Shown here one piece after another: positions 1 through 5,079 of a stretch of 5,079 nt of DNA. How positions within the stretch are numbered: the stretch's first letter is position 1; every line of letters begins with the position of its first letter. This DNA comes from DAIRGB01 sp036794765 (GTDB lineage: Bacteria > Patescibacteriota > JAHJAL01). The DNA is taken from contig DAIRGB010000070.1 of the NCBI GenBank assembly GCA_036794765.1, forward strand, positions 1 through 5,079. Direction: 5' to 3'. The notes under the pieces were generated by a model. That model saw nothing but the letters and a program-made list of their open reading frames with translations, was not told the origin of the DNA and searched no databases. Made by a program: the position numbers and the translations under genes.

Positions 1-54
1 TTCTAAATTGTTAAAAATTTTAAGAAATTATCCACTCTAAAGTTATCTAGACCC

Positions 55-104
55 TAACTAATTATTTTAGTTAAGTCATATGATTGGACTATTAATAATC
101 ATAT
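55..104. repeat. Two small inverted repeats in the leader
   Basis: The first is a perfect 7-bp dyad, TAACTAA at 55-61 and TTAGTTA at 67-73, around a 5-nt loop. The second is a perfect 8-bp dyad, ATATGATT at 78-85 and AATCATAT at 97-104, around an 11-nt spacer. Neither is GC-rich or followed by a T-run, so neither looks like a normal intrinsic terminator. They could be operator sites for the downstream operon, or chance symmetry in AT-rich DNA. Confidence 0.35.
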
Positions 105-120
105 CTATTATTGATCGATT

Positions 121-148
121 TTGCAACTTTGATAAAAAAGGCTAATAT
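121..148 (+). promoter_or_regulatory. Possible sigma-70-type promoter for the first operon
   Basis: TTGCAA at 121-126 (4 of 6 matches to the -35 consensus) and TAATAT at 143-148 (4 of 6 to the -10 consensus) are separated by 16 nt and lie just upstream of the ATG at 172. A start near 155 would leave a leader of under 20 nt. In DNA this AT-rich such matches arise often by chance, so this is only a candidate. Confidence 0.25.
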
Positions 149-171
149 TTATTTAAGGTAAAAATATTTTT

Positions 172-780
172 ATGCAAATTTTTTTGACTTATCACTGGCA
201 GTTAATTTTGCAAGTGATTGGTATTTTGATTCTTTTGTTGATTATATATATAAACTTTTTCAGTCGAAAAACTCCGGCTTGGTTGGCTGATCTTGTCAAT
301 TACCTAAACTTTCGCAATGAAGACGATTTTGAACATTGGCTACTCTACTCCAGATATTTCAAGAATCATCGAGTAAAATGGTTGGAGGGGTACTGTGGAA
401 AACGTGAAAACAAGGAAATATTCTTTGGCCTATTTGAGATGGATAATCAAGTATTTTTTTGTTCAATCGTAAAAGCGGAAGTCAAACCGATGATTTTGAC
501 AAACAAGCTGGACGAAAAATACGATTGGGATTTTTTTGAAAATATTATTATCAATGATAATTCCTACAACTTGTTTGCCAGCGAAAAATATTTGTTAGCC
601 AATATCAAAAATTCGGGTAATTTCCAATTGATGTTGGGAGAAATATTCAAGGGGAAAATCAATGTTTTGGAGTTCACAGAACTAAATCAGGTTGTTTTTA
701 TTTCAGATCGGTTATTTGAAACTAGTAAAGAAGGTATAGAATTTTTTTCAACATTTATTCATCTAAAAGACGAGTTATAA
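172..780 (+). CDS. Uncharacterised protein with one N-terminal membrane helix
   Basis: The 202-residue product has no function I can name. Residues about 9-29 form a strongly hydrophobic stretch followed at once by Ser-Arg-Lys, which by the positive-inside rule suggests a signal anchor with the rest in the cytoplasm. The remaining 170 residues are soluble in character and rich in aromatic, Asn and Glu/Lys residues. They appear to have strand segments around 83-104 and a helix-rich part around 117-160. The layout at 117-185 (an acidic/aromatic helix, then YNLFASEKYLLANI, a Lys/Gly turn, a strand and LFE) faintly resembles DUF3137-type membrane proteins; this is an impression, not an identification. 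The ATG at 172 keeps the whole helix but has only a weak, distant AAGG. The stop lies 7 nt before the helicase ATG, so the two are probably co-transcribed. The C-terminal KDEL has no bacterial meaning. Confidence 0.75.
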   Translation: MQIFLTYHWQLILQVIGILILLLIIYINFFSRKTPAWLADLVNYLNFRNEDDFEHWLLYSRYFKNHRVKWLEGYCGKRENKEIFFGLFEMDNQVFFCSIVKAEVKPMILTNKLDEKYDWDFFENIIINDNSYNLFASEKYLLANIKNSGNFQLMLGEIFKGKINVLEFTELNQVVFISDRLFETSKEGIEFFSTFIHLKDEL

Positions 781-787
781 TTTTGCC

Positions 788-3019
788 ATGAAAAATGACA
801 TTGTTTCTGGTTTAAACGACAAACAAAAAGAAGCGGTTTTGTGCGCAGATGGTCCACTTTTGATTTTGGCCGGCGCCGGTAGTGGAAAAACAAAGACTTT
901 GACACATCGCATCGCTCATATTGTCAAAGAAAAAAAGATAAGTCCTTATAATATTTTGGCGGTTACTTTCACCAATAAAGCTGCCAAGGAGATGAAGTCC
1001 AGGATTGCTAAGTTATTGAAATTGTCGGATAATTTCGGTTCTTTTGAAACAAACTTACCCTGGATGGGAACATTTCATTCGATTTGCGTACGAATATTGA
1101 GAGAGCACGCCGGCGAGCTTGGCTACAAAACTTCTTTTGCAATCTACGATGGTGACGACCAATTAACGGCAGTAAAAAAGATAATGAAAGAACATCATAT
1201 CGATCCAAAACAATATCATCCTCAAGCAATCAGGTCGCACATTTCCGGGGCAAAAAATGAGTTGATTGACGCGAAACACTATCAGGAGATGGCGCATATC
1301 AATGATTTTAGTGCTATGGTTTCTTTGGTGTATATTGATTACCAAAAATTATTGAAAGATAATAACGCGATGGATTTTGATGATTTAATCATGAATACAG
1401 TAATGCTATTGGAAAAGTATCCGGAAATCCGGCGGGAATATCAGGAAAAATTTCAGTATATTTTGATTGATGAATATCAAGACACCAACCAGGCCCAATA
1501 TACTTTGGTGATGCTTCTTACGGGCCAAAAAAACAATATTTGCGTCGTCGGAGACGACGCTCAATCGATATATTCCTGGCGTGGCGCAACTATCAGAAAT
1601 ATTTTGGAATTTGAAAAGGATTTCAAAAATACCAAGGTGATAAAATTGGAACAAAACTATAGATCGACAAAAAATATTTTGGCCGCGGCCGATCAGGTGA
1701 TTGCAAAAAATTCCGGTCAAAAAAAGAAGAAATTGTGGACGGAAAATCCGCAGGGCGAAAAACTGACGATCTATCAGGCGCAAAATGAGTTGGATGAAGC
1801 CAGATTTGTGGCGGAAGAAATTTTGAAGATCAAAGAAAATAATGAACTGGATTTAAAAGACTTTGCGATTTTGTATCGCACCAATGCACAATCGAGAACA
1901 ATTGAAGAAATGCTTCTTAAATACAATATTCATTACCGAATCGTCGGCGGTCTGAAATTTTACGAAAGAAAAGAAATAAAAGATGTGCTGGCGTATTTGA
2001 AAGTTATCGTAAATCCAACCGACATCTTGAGTCTGAGCAGAATCATCAACACACCTCCGCGCGGAATCACCAAAAATACTATCAATAGTTTAGAAGTGAT
2101 CGCCAGAGAGTATTCGATGAACATCTGGGAAGTGATTTCAAAAATAGCCAATGACAATAATGGCATCAGAGAATTGGCGGAAAATCATATTAATGCCAGG
2201 GCGATAAAGAGCCTGATCGCCTTTTTTAATTTTATTACCGAATGGCAAGGGAAAATGACAAAAAATAATCCTTCAGAATTTTTGGTTGAAATAATAAATA
2301 AAAGTGGCTATCGAGACTGGCTCAACGACAAATCAATCGAGGGTGAAACCAGATTAGAAAACTTGCAAGAGTTGTTGACGGTTTTGGAAAAATACAACAA
2401 TTTTGAAGCTGAAGAAGGTATTCGATTATTTTTGGAGGAAGTGGCCTTGATTACAGATATTGATAATTTTGACGAAAATGAAAATGTGGCTACTTTGATG
2501 ACTTTGCATAGCGCCAAAGGTTTGGAATTTCCAGTGGTGTTTATGGTAGGTATGGAAGAAAATTTGTTTCCTCATGCTCGTTCGATTATGGAGGCGGCAG
2601 AAATGGAAGAGGAAAGACGTCTGTGTTATGTAGGTATTACCAGAGCAAAAAAGTTTTTATACTTAACCTATGCTCAGCTACGCAATATTTTCGGTAACAC
2701 CCAAATTAATCCTCCTTCCAGATTTTTGGCGGATATCCCAGGAGAGCTGATTAGGGAAGTCGGAGAAAGCAAGAAGAAAACAAGTATTTTGAAAAACCCA
2801 ACGCTCGGAATTAGATCAAATAAAATGGGGCAAAAAATAGTTTTAGATGAAGATTGGGGGATTTTCAAATCTGGCGACATAGTCACGCATCCGAAATTTG
2901 GCCGAGGCAGAATCGTCCAAATTCAGGGAGGTATCATCAAAGTCGGGTTTGAAAGCGGAGGCATCAAGAGTCTGGCAGCCGCTATTGCCCCATTGAAGAA
3001 AATCGACAACGACGAATAA
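788..3019 (+). CDS. pcrA: ATP-dependent 3'-5' DNA helicase, PcrA/UvrD type
   Basis: Superfamily 1A helicase of 743 residues, close to the usual PcrA length. It unwinds DNA 3' to 5' using ATP and in the family acts in nucleotide excision repair, removal of RecA filaments and replication/transcription conflicts in the cytoplasm. All motifs appear intact: Q motif LNDKQKEAV (9-17), Walker A AGAGSGKT (28-35), Ia TFTNKAAKEM (60-69), Ib GTFHS (94-98), Walker B DEYQDTN (228-234), III VGDDAQSIYSWRGA (254-267), IV QNYRS (289-293), YRTNAQSR (363-370), GGLKFYERKEIKD (387-399), V TLHSAKGLEF (572-581) and VI EEERRLCYVGITRA (607-620). The C-terminal 693-739 (GDIVTHPKFGRG to APLKKI) matches the Tudor-like PcrA tail that binds RNA polymerase, which favours PcrA/UvrD over Rep. 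The start fits the family, where the Q motif lies close to the N-terminus. No clear Shine-Dalgarno is present, so translation may be coupled to the upstream gene, which ends 7 nt before. Standard genetic code throughout. Confidence 0.97.
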   Translation: MKNDIVSGLNDKQKEAVLCADGPLLILAGAGSGKTKTLTHRIAHIVKEKKISPYNILAVTFTNKAAKEMKSRIAKLLKLSDNFGSFETNLPWMGTFHSICVRILREHAGELGYKTSFAIYDGDDQLTAVKKIMKEHHIDPKQYHPQAIRSHISGAKNELIDAKHYQEMAHINDFSAMVSLVYIDYQKLLKDNNAMDFDDLIMNTVMLLEKYPEIRREYQEKFQYILIDEYQDTNQAQYTLVMLLTGQKNNICVVGDDAQSIYSWRGATIRNILEFEKDFKNTKVIKLEQNYRSTKNILAAADQVIAKNSGQKKKKLWTENPQGEKLTIYQAQNELDEARFVAEEILKIKENNELDLKDFAILYRTNAQSRTIEEMLLKYNIHYRIVGGLKFYERKEIKDVLAYLKVIVNPTDILSLSRIINTPPRGITKNTINSLEVIAREYSMNIWEVISKIANDNNGIRELAENHINARAIKSLIAFFNFITEWQGKMTKNNPSEFLVEIINKSGYRDWLNDKSIEGETRLENLQELLTVLEKYNNFEAEEGIRLFLEEVALITDIDNFDENENVATLMTLHSAKGLEFPVVFMVGMEENLFPHARSIMEAAEMEEERRLCYVGITRAKKFLYLTYAQLRNIFGNTQINPPSRFLADIPGELIREVGESKKKTSILKNPTLGIRSNKMGQKIVLDEDWGIFKSGDIVTHPKFGRGRIVQIQGGIIKVGFESGGIKSLAAAIAPLKKIDNDE

Positions 3020-3150
3020 TGATTTGATTGAAATATTTTTTGATGATAAGATTGAAAATGTATTTTGTTTGTAAATTTCCGATGATCAATTTTCAATGTA
3101 AAGTTCGTTTTTGAAATTTTAAATTATGAATCTGGTATTTAAGTCTCCCA

Positions 3151-3215
3151 AAAATTGTCGAAGAAATTTTCTAAAAAATATATTCAACAAAAAAATTGTC
3201 GCCGAAATTTTTTTG
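3151..3215. repeat. Near-identical pair of 20-nt dyads, second one extended
   Basis: AAAATTGTCGAAGAAATTTT at 3151-3170 recurs at 3192-3211 with only the two central bases changed (AA to CC), a period of 41 nt. Each copy is itself an inverted repeat (AAAATT/AATTTT). The second copy extends to perfect 10-bp arms, CAAAAAAATT at 3188-3197 and AATTTTTTTG at 3206-3215, with an 8-nt loop GTCGCCGA. It could be a paired protein-binding site, a weak AT-rich terminator, or a local duplication. It ends exactly where base composition jumps from about 22% to about 51% G+C. Confidence 0.55.
3155..3184 (+). promoter_or_regulatory. Candidate promoter for the hairpin / tRNA-Val / phosphatase unit
   Basis: TTGTCG at 3155-3160 (4 of 6 to the -35 consensus) and TATATT at 3179-3184 (5 of 6 to the -10 consensus) are 18 nt apart. 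Initiation about 7 nt downstream would start the transcript near 3191, inside the second dyad and before the structured segment. This is the best pair I see ahead of the tRNA, but the region is so AT-rich that chance matches are expected. The -35 element lies inside the first copy of the duplicated 20-mer. Confidence 0.35.
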
Positions 3216-3222
3216 TAGAGGA

Positions 3223-3291
3223 GGAATCGATCCGGTAGCGAAACGAAAGACAAGTATTCTTGGCTTACGTGTAGCGGTAGGATCGCGTTCC
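3223..3291 (+). ncRNA. Unidentified structured segment, long imperfect hairpin before the tRNA
   Basis: The region can fold into one extended hairpin on the + strand. GGAA (3223-3226) pairs with TTCC (3288-3291), and CGATCC (3228-3233) pairs with GGATCG (3280-3285). A roughly symmetric internal loop follows, with GTAGCG on both sides (3235-3240 and 3271-3276). Then ACG (3243-3245) pairs with CGT (3268-3270), AAG (3247-3249) with CTT (3264-3266), and CAAG (3251-3254) with CTTG (3259-3262), closing a TATT loop. G+C over 3216-3296 is 41 of 81 against about 22% in the preceding 196 nt, which suggests selection for structure. It ends 5 nt before the tRNA and is probably on the same precursor. I do not recognise an RNA family: it lacks T-box core sequences and tRNA D and T arms. 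It may be a free small RNA, a processing signal, or a leader element. The fold is read by eye, without energy calculation. Confidence 0.4.
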
Positions 3292-3296
3292 GACGA

Positions 3297-3370
3297 GGGC
3301 GGTTAGCTCAGCTGGTTAGAGCGCTTGCCTTACACGCAGGAGGCCAAAGGTTCGATCCCTTTACCGCCCA
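3297..3370 (+). tRNA. tRNA-Val (anticodon TAC)
   Basis: A complete cloverleaf can be drawn. The acceptor stem GGGCGGT (3297-3303) pairs with ACCGCCC (3363-3369), with discriminator A at 3370. The D stem is GCTC/GAGC (3306-3309 with 3319-3322), with the GG pair in the loop. The anticodon stem CTTGC/GCAGG (3324-3328 with 3336-3340) has one T-G pair and a loop CTTACAC, giving anticodon TAC at 3331-3333, which reads GUA and other valine codons. The T stem is AAAGG/CCTTT with loop TTCGATC (3351-3357). No CCA is encoded, so the end must be added by tRNA nucleotidyltransferase. It sits 5 nt after a structured segment and 20 nt before the phosphatase start, so it is likely part of a shared transcript. 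Confidence 0.97.
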
Positions 3371-3378
3371 TTGAAAAA

Positions 3379-3385
3379 AGGAGAG
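3379..3385 (+). promoter_or_regulatory. Strong Shine-Dalgarno that fixes the phosphatase start
   Basis: AGGAGAG lies with its AGGAG core ending 7 nt before the TTG at 3391. The open frame extends upstream to 3325 only by running through the tRNA gene. This ribosome binding site, wholly downstream of the tRNA 3' end at 3370, shows that the real start is TTG 3391. It is the clearest Shine-Dalgarno in the window. Confidence 0.85.
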
Positions 3386-3390
3386 CAAAT

Positions 3391-4020
3391 TTGATAATTA
3401 GAAAAAAAGACAACTTTTTTGTCATTGCTGTTTTTCTGTTGTTATTTTTTATTGTGTGGTTTTTTATTTCGACAGAGATTGGGTCTGCTGTTGATACAAA
3501 AATTTCTACGGCGATTTTTGATTGCGGTCATAATAATTTCCTTACCATATTTTTCTTGCTTATCACAAATTATACCTTGGGGGAAATAGCTGGCGTTTTT
3601 GCGGTAATGATTTATGGCGCTTTTCGCAAGGATAAATTTTTCTTGATTATTTCGAGCCTTGTTTCTTTATTGATTTTGGCGGCCGATTGGTTTTTAAAAA
3701 ACATTTTTGTTCGCCCCAGACCATTTGTTACTTTGCCTGAAGTAGAAAATATTTCTGATTATATTTTACGTGATTATTCATTCCCTAGCGGACACACGGT
3801 ATTCGCTTTTTTTATCGCCTACATACTCACCCATCGTTTTCAATTTGTCGGGATAAAAAAGTATGTTATATATTTCTTGGCAATTTTGGTTGGTTTTTCC
3901 AGGATATATCTGGGAGTTCACTACTTGGGAGATGTTCTTGCCGGGGCAATACTGGGATCGTTATTTGGAATTATGACAATGTTGATTATGAATAAATATC
4001 CTCGAACTATTTTGAAATAG
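3391..4020 (+). CDS. PAP2-family membrane phosphatase
   Basis: The 209-residue integral membrane protein has the full type 2 phosphatidic acid phosphatase signature: K103-x6-R110-P111 (KNIFVRPRP), P132-S-G-H135 (FPSGHT) and S170-R-x5-H177-x3-D181 (SRIYLGVHYLGD). In the family H177 is the phosphohistidine nucleophile, H135 the general acid, and the Lys/Arg residues bind phosphate. Hydrophobic segments near 9-28, 50-60, 64-78, 83-99, 136-149, 157-170 and 181-200 suggest about six membrane helices with the active site on the outer face. Small bacterial members dephosphorylate lipid phosphates such as undecaprenyl pyrophosphate or phosphatidylglycerol phosphate; which substrate applies here cannot be read from sequence. 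The start is TTG 3391, chosen because AGGAGAG precedes it and any longer start would overlap the tRNA. It is probably co-transcribed with tRNA-Val and ends at the convergent terminator. Confidence 0.93.
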   Translation: MIIRKKDNFFVIAVFLLLFFIVWFFISTEIGSAVDTKISTAIFDCGHNNFLTIFFLLITNYTLGEIAGVFAVMIYGAFRKDKFFLIISSLVSLLILAADWFLKNIFVRPRPFVTLPEVENISDYILRDYSFPSGHTVFAFFIAYILTHRFQFVGIKKYVIYFLAILVGFSRIYLGVHYLGDVLAGAILGSLFGIMTMLIMNKYPRTILK

Positions 4021-4041
4021 CAATAATTTAACAAAGAAAAT

Positions 4042-4071
4042 AAACCCCCTTATGACAAATAAGAGGGTTTT
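4042..4071. terminator. Bidirectional intrinsic terminator between convergent genes
   Basis: An 11-position stem pairs 4042-4052 (AAACCCCCTTA) with 4060-4070 (TAAGAGGGTTT) around a 7-nt loop, with a single C-A mismatch (4048/4064). On the + strand the right arm runs into TTTTGATT. On the - strand the stem is followed by TTTATTTTCTTT, a better tail. It lies 21 nt after the phosphatase stop and about 19 nt after the minus-strand gene's stop, so it can end both transcripts. Confidence 0.85.
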
Positions 4072-4089
4072 GATTATGTTTATAATTTT

Positions 4090-5079
4090 CTACACCGGTC
4101 GATTTTTCAGGATATTTCTTTGTGAACGGCGATAAAAACCATACAAGATGAATAGAATCGGAACACCTAGGGTCAGTCCCCAACGTAAACCGGTTTTTTG
4201 GGCTTCGGACAAGGGACCGATTGGTCTATCAGTGACGCCTTTTGATCTGATTTGAATTAATGTATCGCCAAGAGTGAGAGAATCGAGACAGTTGTAGAAA
4301 AATAGATCATTGCCGGCGAAGGATTGACTGAGGAAATCGGAATCACCTACCAAGATTATTTTTCCTTCGTTTTGAGCCTGCGCCATAACAACCAATGGCA
4401 AAGGATCCTTGCTCTGTCTGGTAATTCCAAAATCTTGTTCCGGGCCGAGATTGATTGGTTGCAATGTTTTTTGGACAGGCGCATCGACGTTGCCTTCTGT
4501 ATTGGTGTTAGCCGGTGCAGTTACTTCTTGTTCGGAAATGAGATTATAATACTGAGAAGTCGAAGCAAGAACTTCAGTATTAACTACATCATTTTTGTCT
4601 ATTTTAATTGGATTAGCCCAAGGTATAGTAAATGACTCAAGGTTACTGGTGATAGCGTTATTTTGGTTAATATTGGTAACTTTGGTAAAAAATGGATATG
4701 GCACAGAGTACGTTACATAACCCTGATTGAAACTGGCCATATCATTGCTCGAATCGGCAACCAGTTTGGGTTCGATCGAAAGTCCCCATCTGGATAATAG
4801 ATTTTGGTAGTCATTTTCCAATCGAGAAGAAGAAAACGAATAGCTCAATTCTTCTTTCATCCGATCAATCAGGAAAATGGCGTTTTTGCCTTTGGCGACA
4901 AAGTCTTGTATTTGTTTTACTTCTTCGTCGCTAATCGGTTCAGTAGGACCGGGAATAATCAGGGTATCGATTTCATCAAGCGGATTGGTTTTATCTTCAC
5001 CTTCTTTGGTGGACAAATCTATTGTTTTAATATCATAATTGCGAGCCAGTTCTTTCTCAAATTTGTAGTCGGCCCGAGG
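4090..5079 (-). CDS. GldG-family ABC transporter auxiliary protein, C-terminal part
   Basis: The frame is open to the window edge, so the N-terminus is missing; 329 residues are visible. It resembles the GldG/ABC-auxiliary family, membrane-anchored proteins with a large extracytoplasmic domain encoded beside ABC-2 permease and ATPase genes. Visible support: a Rossmann-like amidotransferase-type strand-turn, IDTLIIPGPTEPISDEE (about 36-52 of the fragment), followed by a helix and AIFLID; the late motif KIILVGDSDFLSQ (240-252), with a Gly-Asn a few residues on and a hydrophobic helix after it; and one C-terminal membrane helix at about 298-315 ending in a basic cytoplasmic tail, RRSQRNILKNR. 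No catalytic Cys/His pair is evident, so it is probably a binding or scaffold domain. A polar Thr/Asn/Pro/Ala-rich stretch at about 182-210 looks like a flexible insert. A TTG at 5016 is not taken as the start because the frame continues with protein-like sequence (FEKELARNYDIKTIDL) upstream. The function of the family outside gliding bacteria is not established. Confidence 0.75.
   Translation of the reverse strand, partial: PRADYKFEKELARNYDIKTIDLSTKEGEDKTNPLDEIDTLIIPGPTEPISDEEVKQIQDFVAKGKNAIFLIDRMKEELSYSFSSSRLENDYQNLLSRWGLSIEPKLVADSSNDMASFNQGYVTYSVPYPFFTKVTNINQNNAITSNLESFTIPWANPIKIDKNDVVNTEVLASTSQYYNLISEQEVTAPANTNTEGNVDAPVQKTLQPINLGPEQDFGITRQSKDPLPLVVMAQAQNEGKIILVGDSDFLSQSFAGNDLFFYNCLDSLTLGDTLIQIRSKGVTDRPIGPLSEAQKTGLRWGLTLGVPILFILYGFYRRSQRNILKNRPV

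Larger units (their letters stand above)
1..171. other. AT-rich non-coding leader upstream of the first gene
   Basis: I see no gene here. The stretch is very AT-rich and contains a 13-nt near-palindrome (TTAAAAATTTTAA, 11-23) and two dyads listed separately. Whether an upstream gene ends just outside the left edge cannot be told. The first gene's start at 172 is preceded by a weak AAGG at 155-158, 13 nt from the ATG, which is longer than the usual Shine-Dalgarno spacing. Confidence 0.6.
3020..3215. other. Very AT-rich intergenic segment after the helicase
   Basis: By hand count this stretch is about 22% G+C. No gene is supported. It holds a 9-bp inverted repeat, ATTGAAAAT at 3051-3059 and ATTTTCAAT at 3089-3097, with a 29-nt spacer. 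That repeat is too AT-rich and widely spaced to call a terminator. The 3' part holds the duplicated dyad and promoter-like pair listed separately. No conventional GC-rich terminator for the helicase operon is visible, so some read-through into the tRNA region is possible. Confidence 0.5.

Noticed and set aside
769..780. C-terminal KDEL on the first protein
   Set aside because: This is an ER retention signal only in eukaryotes; it is a coincidence here.
1008..2886. Several minus-strand frames of 60-125 codons across the helicase gene
   Set aside because: They are antisense to a helicase with every family motif intact and show no protein-like features of their own.
3051..3097. Terminator for the helicase operon
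   Set aside because: The 9-bp stem is nearly all A/T, with a 29-nt spacer and no following T-run, so it does not fit an intrinsic terminator.
3043..3114. A 23-codon ATG frame after the helicase
   Set aside because: No ribosome binding site, very AT-rich, no recognisable peptide; expected by chance.
3216..3296. T-box or second, degenerate tRNA before tRNA-Val
   Set aside because: The conserved T-box core and the D and T arms of a tRNA are absent.
3325..3390. N-terminal extension of the phosphatase frame starting at TTG 3325
   Set aside because: It lies inside the tRNA-Val gene, and a strong Shine-Dalgarno places the start at TTG 3391.
4324..4635. A 103-codon + strand frame
   Set aside because: It lies wholly inside the GldG-family gene on the other strand, whose motifs and membrane helix are convincing.
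1..5079. Mobile element, CRISPR array, toxin-antitoxin or defence system
   Set aside because: No transposase or recombinase, regularly spaced repeats, or known defence gene is visible; the genes look like ordinary chromosomal content. A tRNA can host integration, but no integrase or duplicated tRNA end is seen.

Overview
The window is AT-rich bacterial DNA with short intergenic gaps. It has one TTG-initiated gene with a good Shine-Dalgarno and others with weak or no visible Shine-Dalgarno. The full-length helicase reads through in the standard bacterial code, so TGA is not reassigned here. A GldG-like ABC auxiliary protein, a small PAP2 phosphatase, a PcrA-type helicase and a tRNA without an encoded CCA would fit a Patescibacteria (CPR) genome. 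That placement is inference from style and gene content; no taxonomic marker is present.

Layout: (1) 1-171 is an AT-rich leader with two small dyads and a weak promoter-like pair. (2) 172-780 (+) encodes an uncharacterised protein with one N-terminal membrane helix. (3) 788-3019 (+) encodes a complete PcrA/UvrD-type superfamily 1A helicase, 7 nt after the previous stop, so the two are probably one operon. (4) 3020-3296 is non-coding and has two parts. 3020-3215 is about 22% G+C by hand count and holds a near-duplicate 20-nt dyad and a promoter-like pair. 3216-3296 is about 51% G+C and can fold into a long imperfect hairpin that I do not recognise. (5) 3297-3370 is a complete tRNA-Val (anticodon TAC). 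(6) 3391-4020 (+) encodes a PAP2-family membrane phosphatase starting at TTG, 20 nt after the tRNA. (7) 4042-4071 is a terminator that works on paper in both directions between convergent genes. (8) 4090-5079 (-) is the C-terminal part of a GldG-family protein whose 5' end lies outside the window.

How the genes relate: the helicase (DNA repair/replication) and the small membrane protein form one likely unit. The hairpin, tRNA-Val and phosphatase look like a second unit, in which tRNA 3'-end processing would release a phosphatase mRNA with a 20-nt leader carrying its ribosome binding site. The minus-strand gene belongs to another unit, probably an ABC transporter operon continuing past the right edge. 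I found no mobile element, CRISPR array or defence system. The most unusual stretch is the unexplained structured segment before the tRNA.
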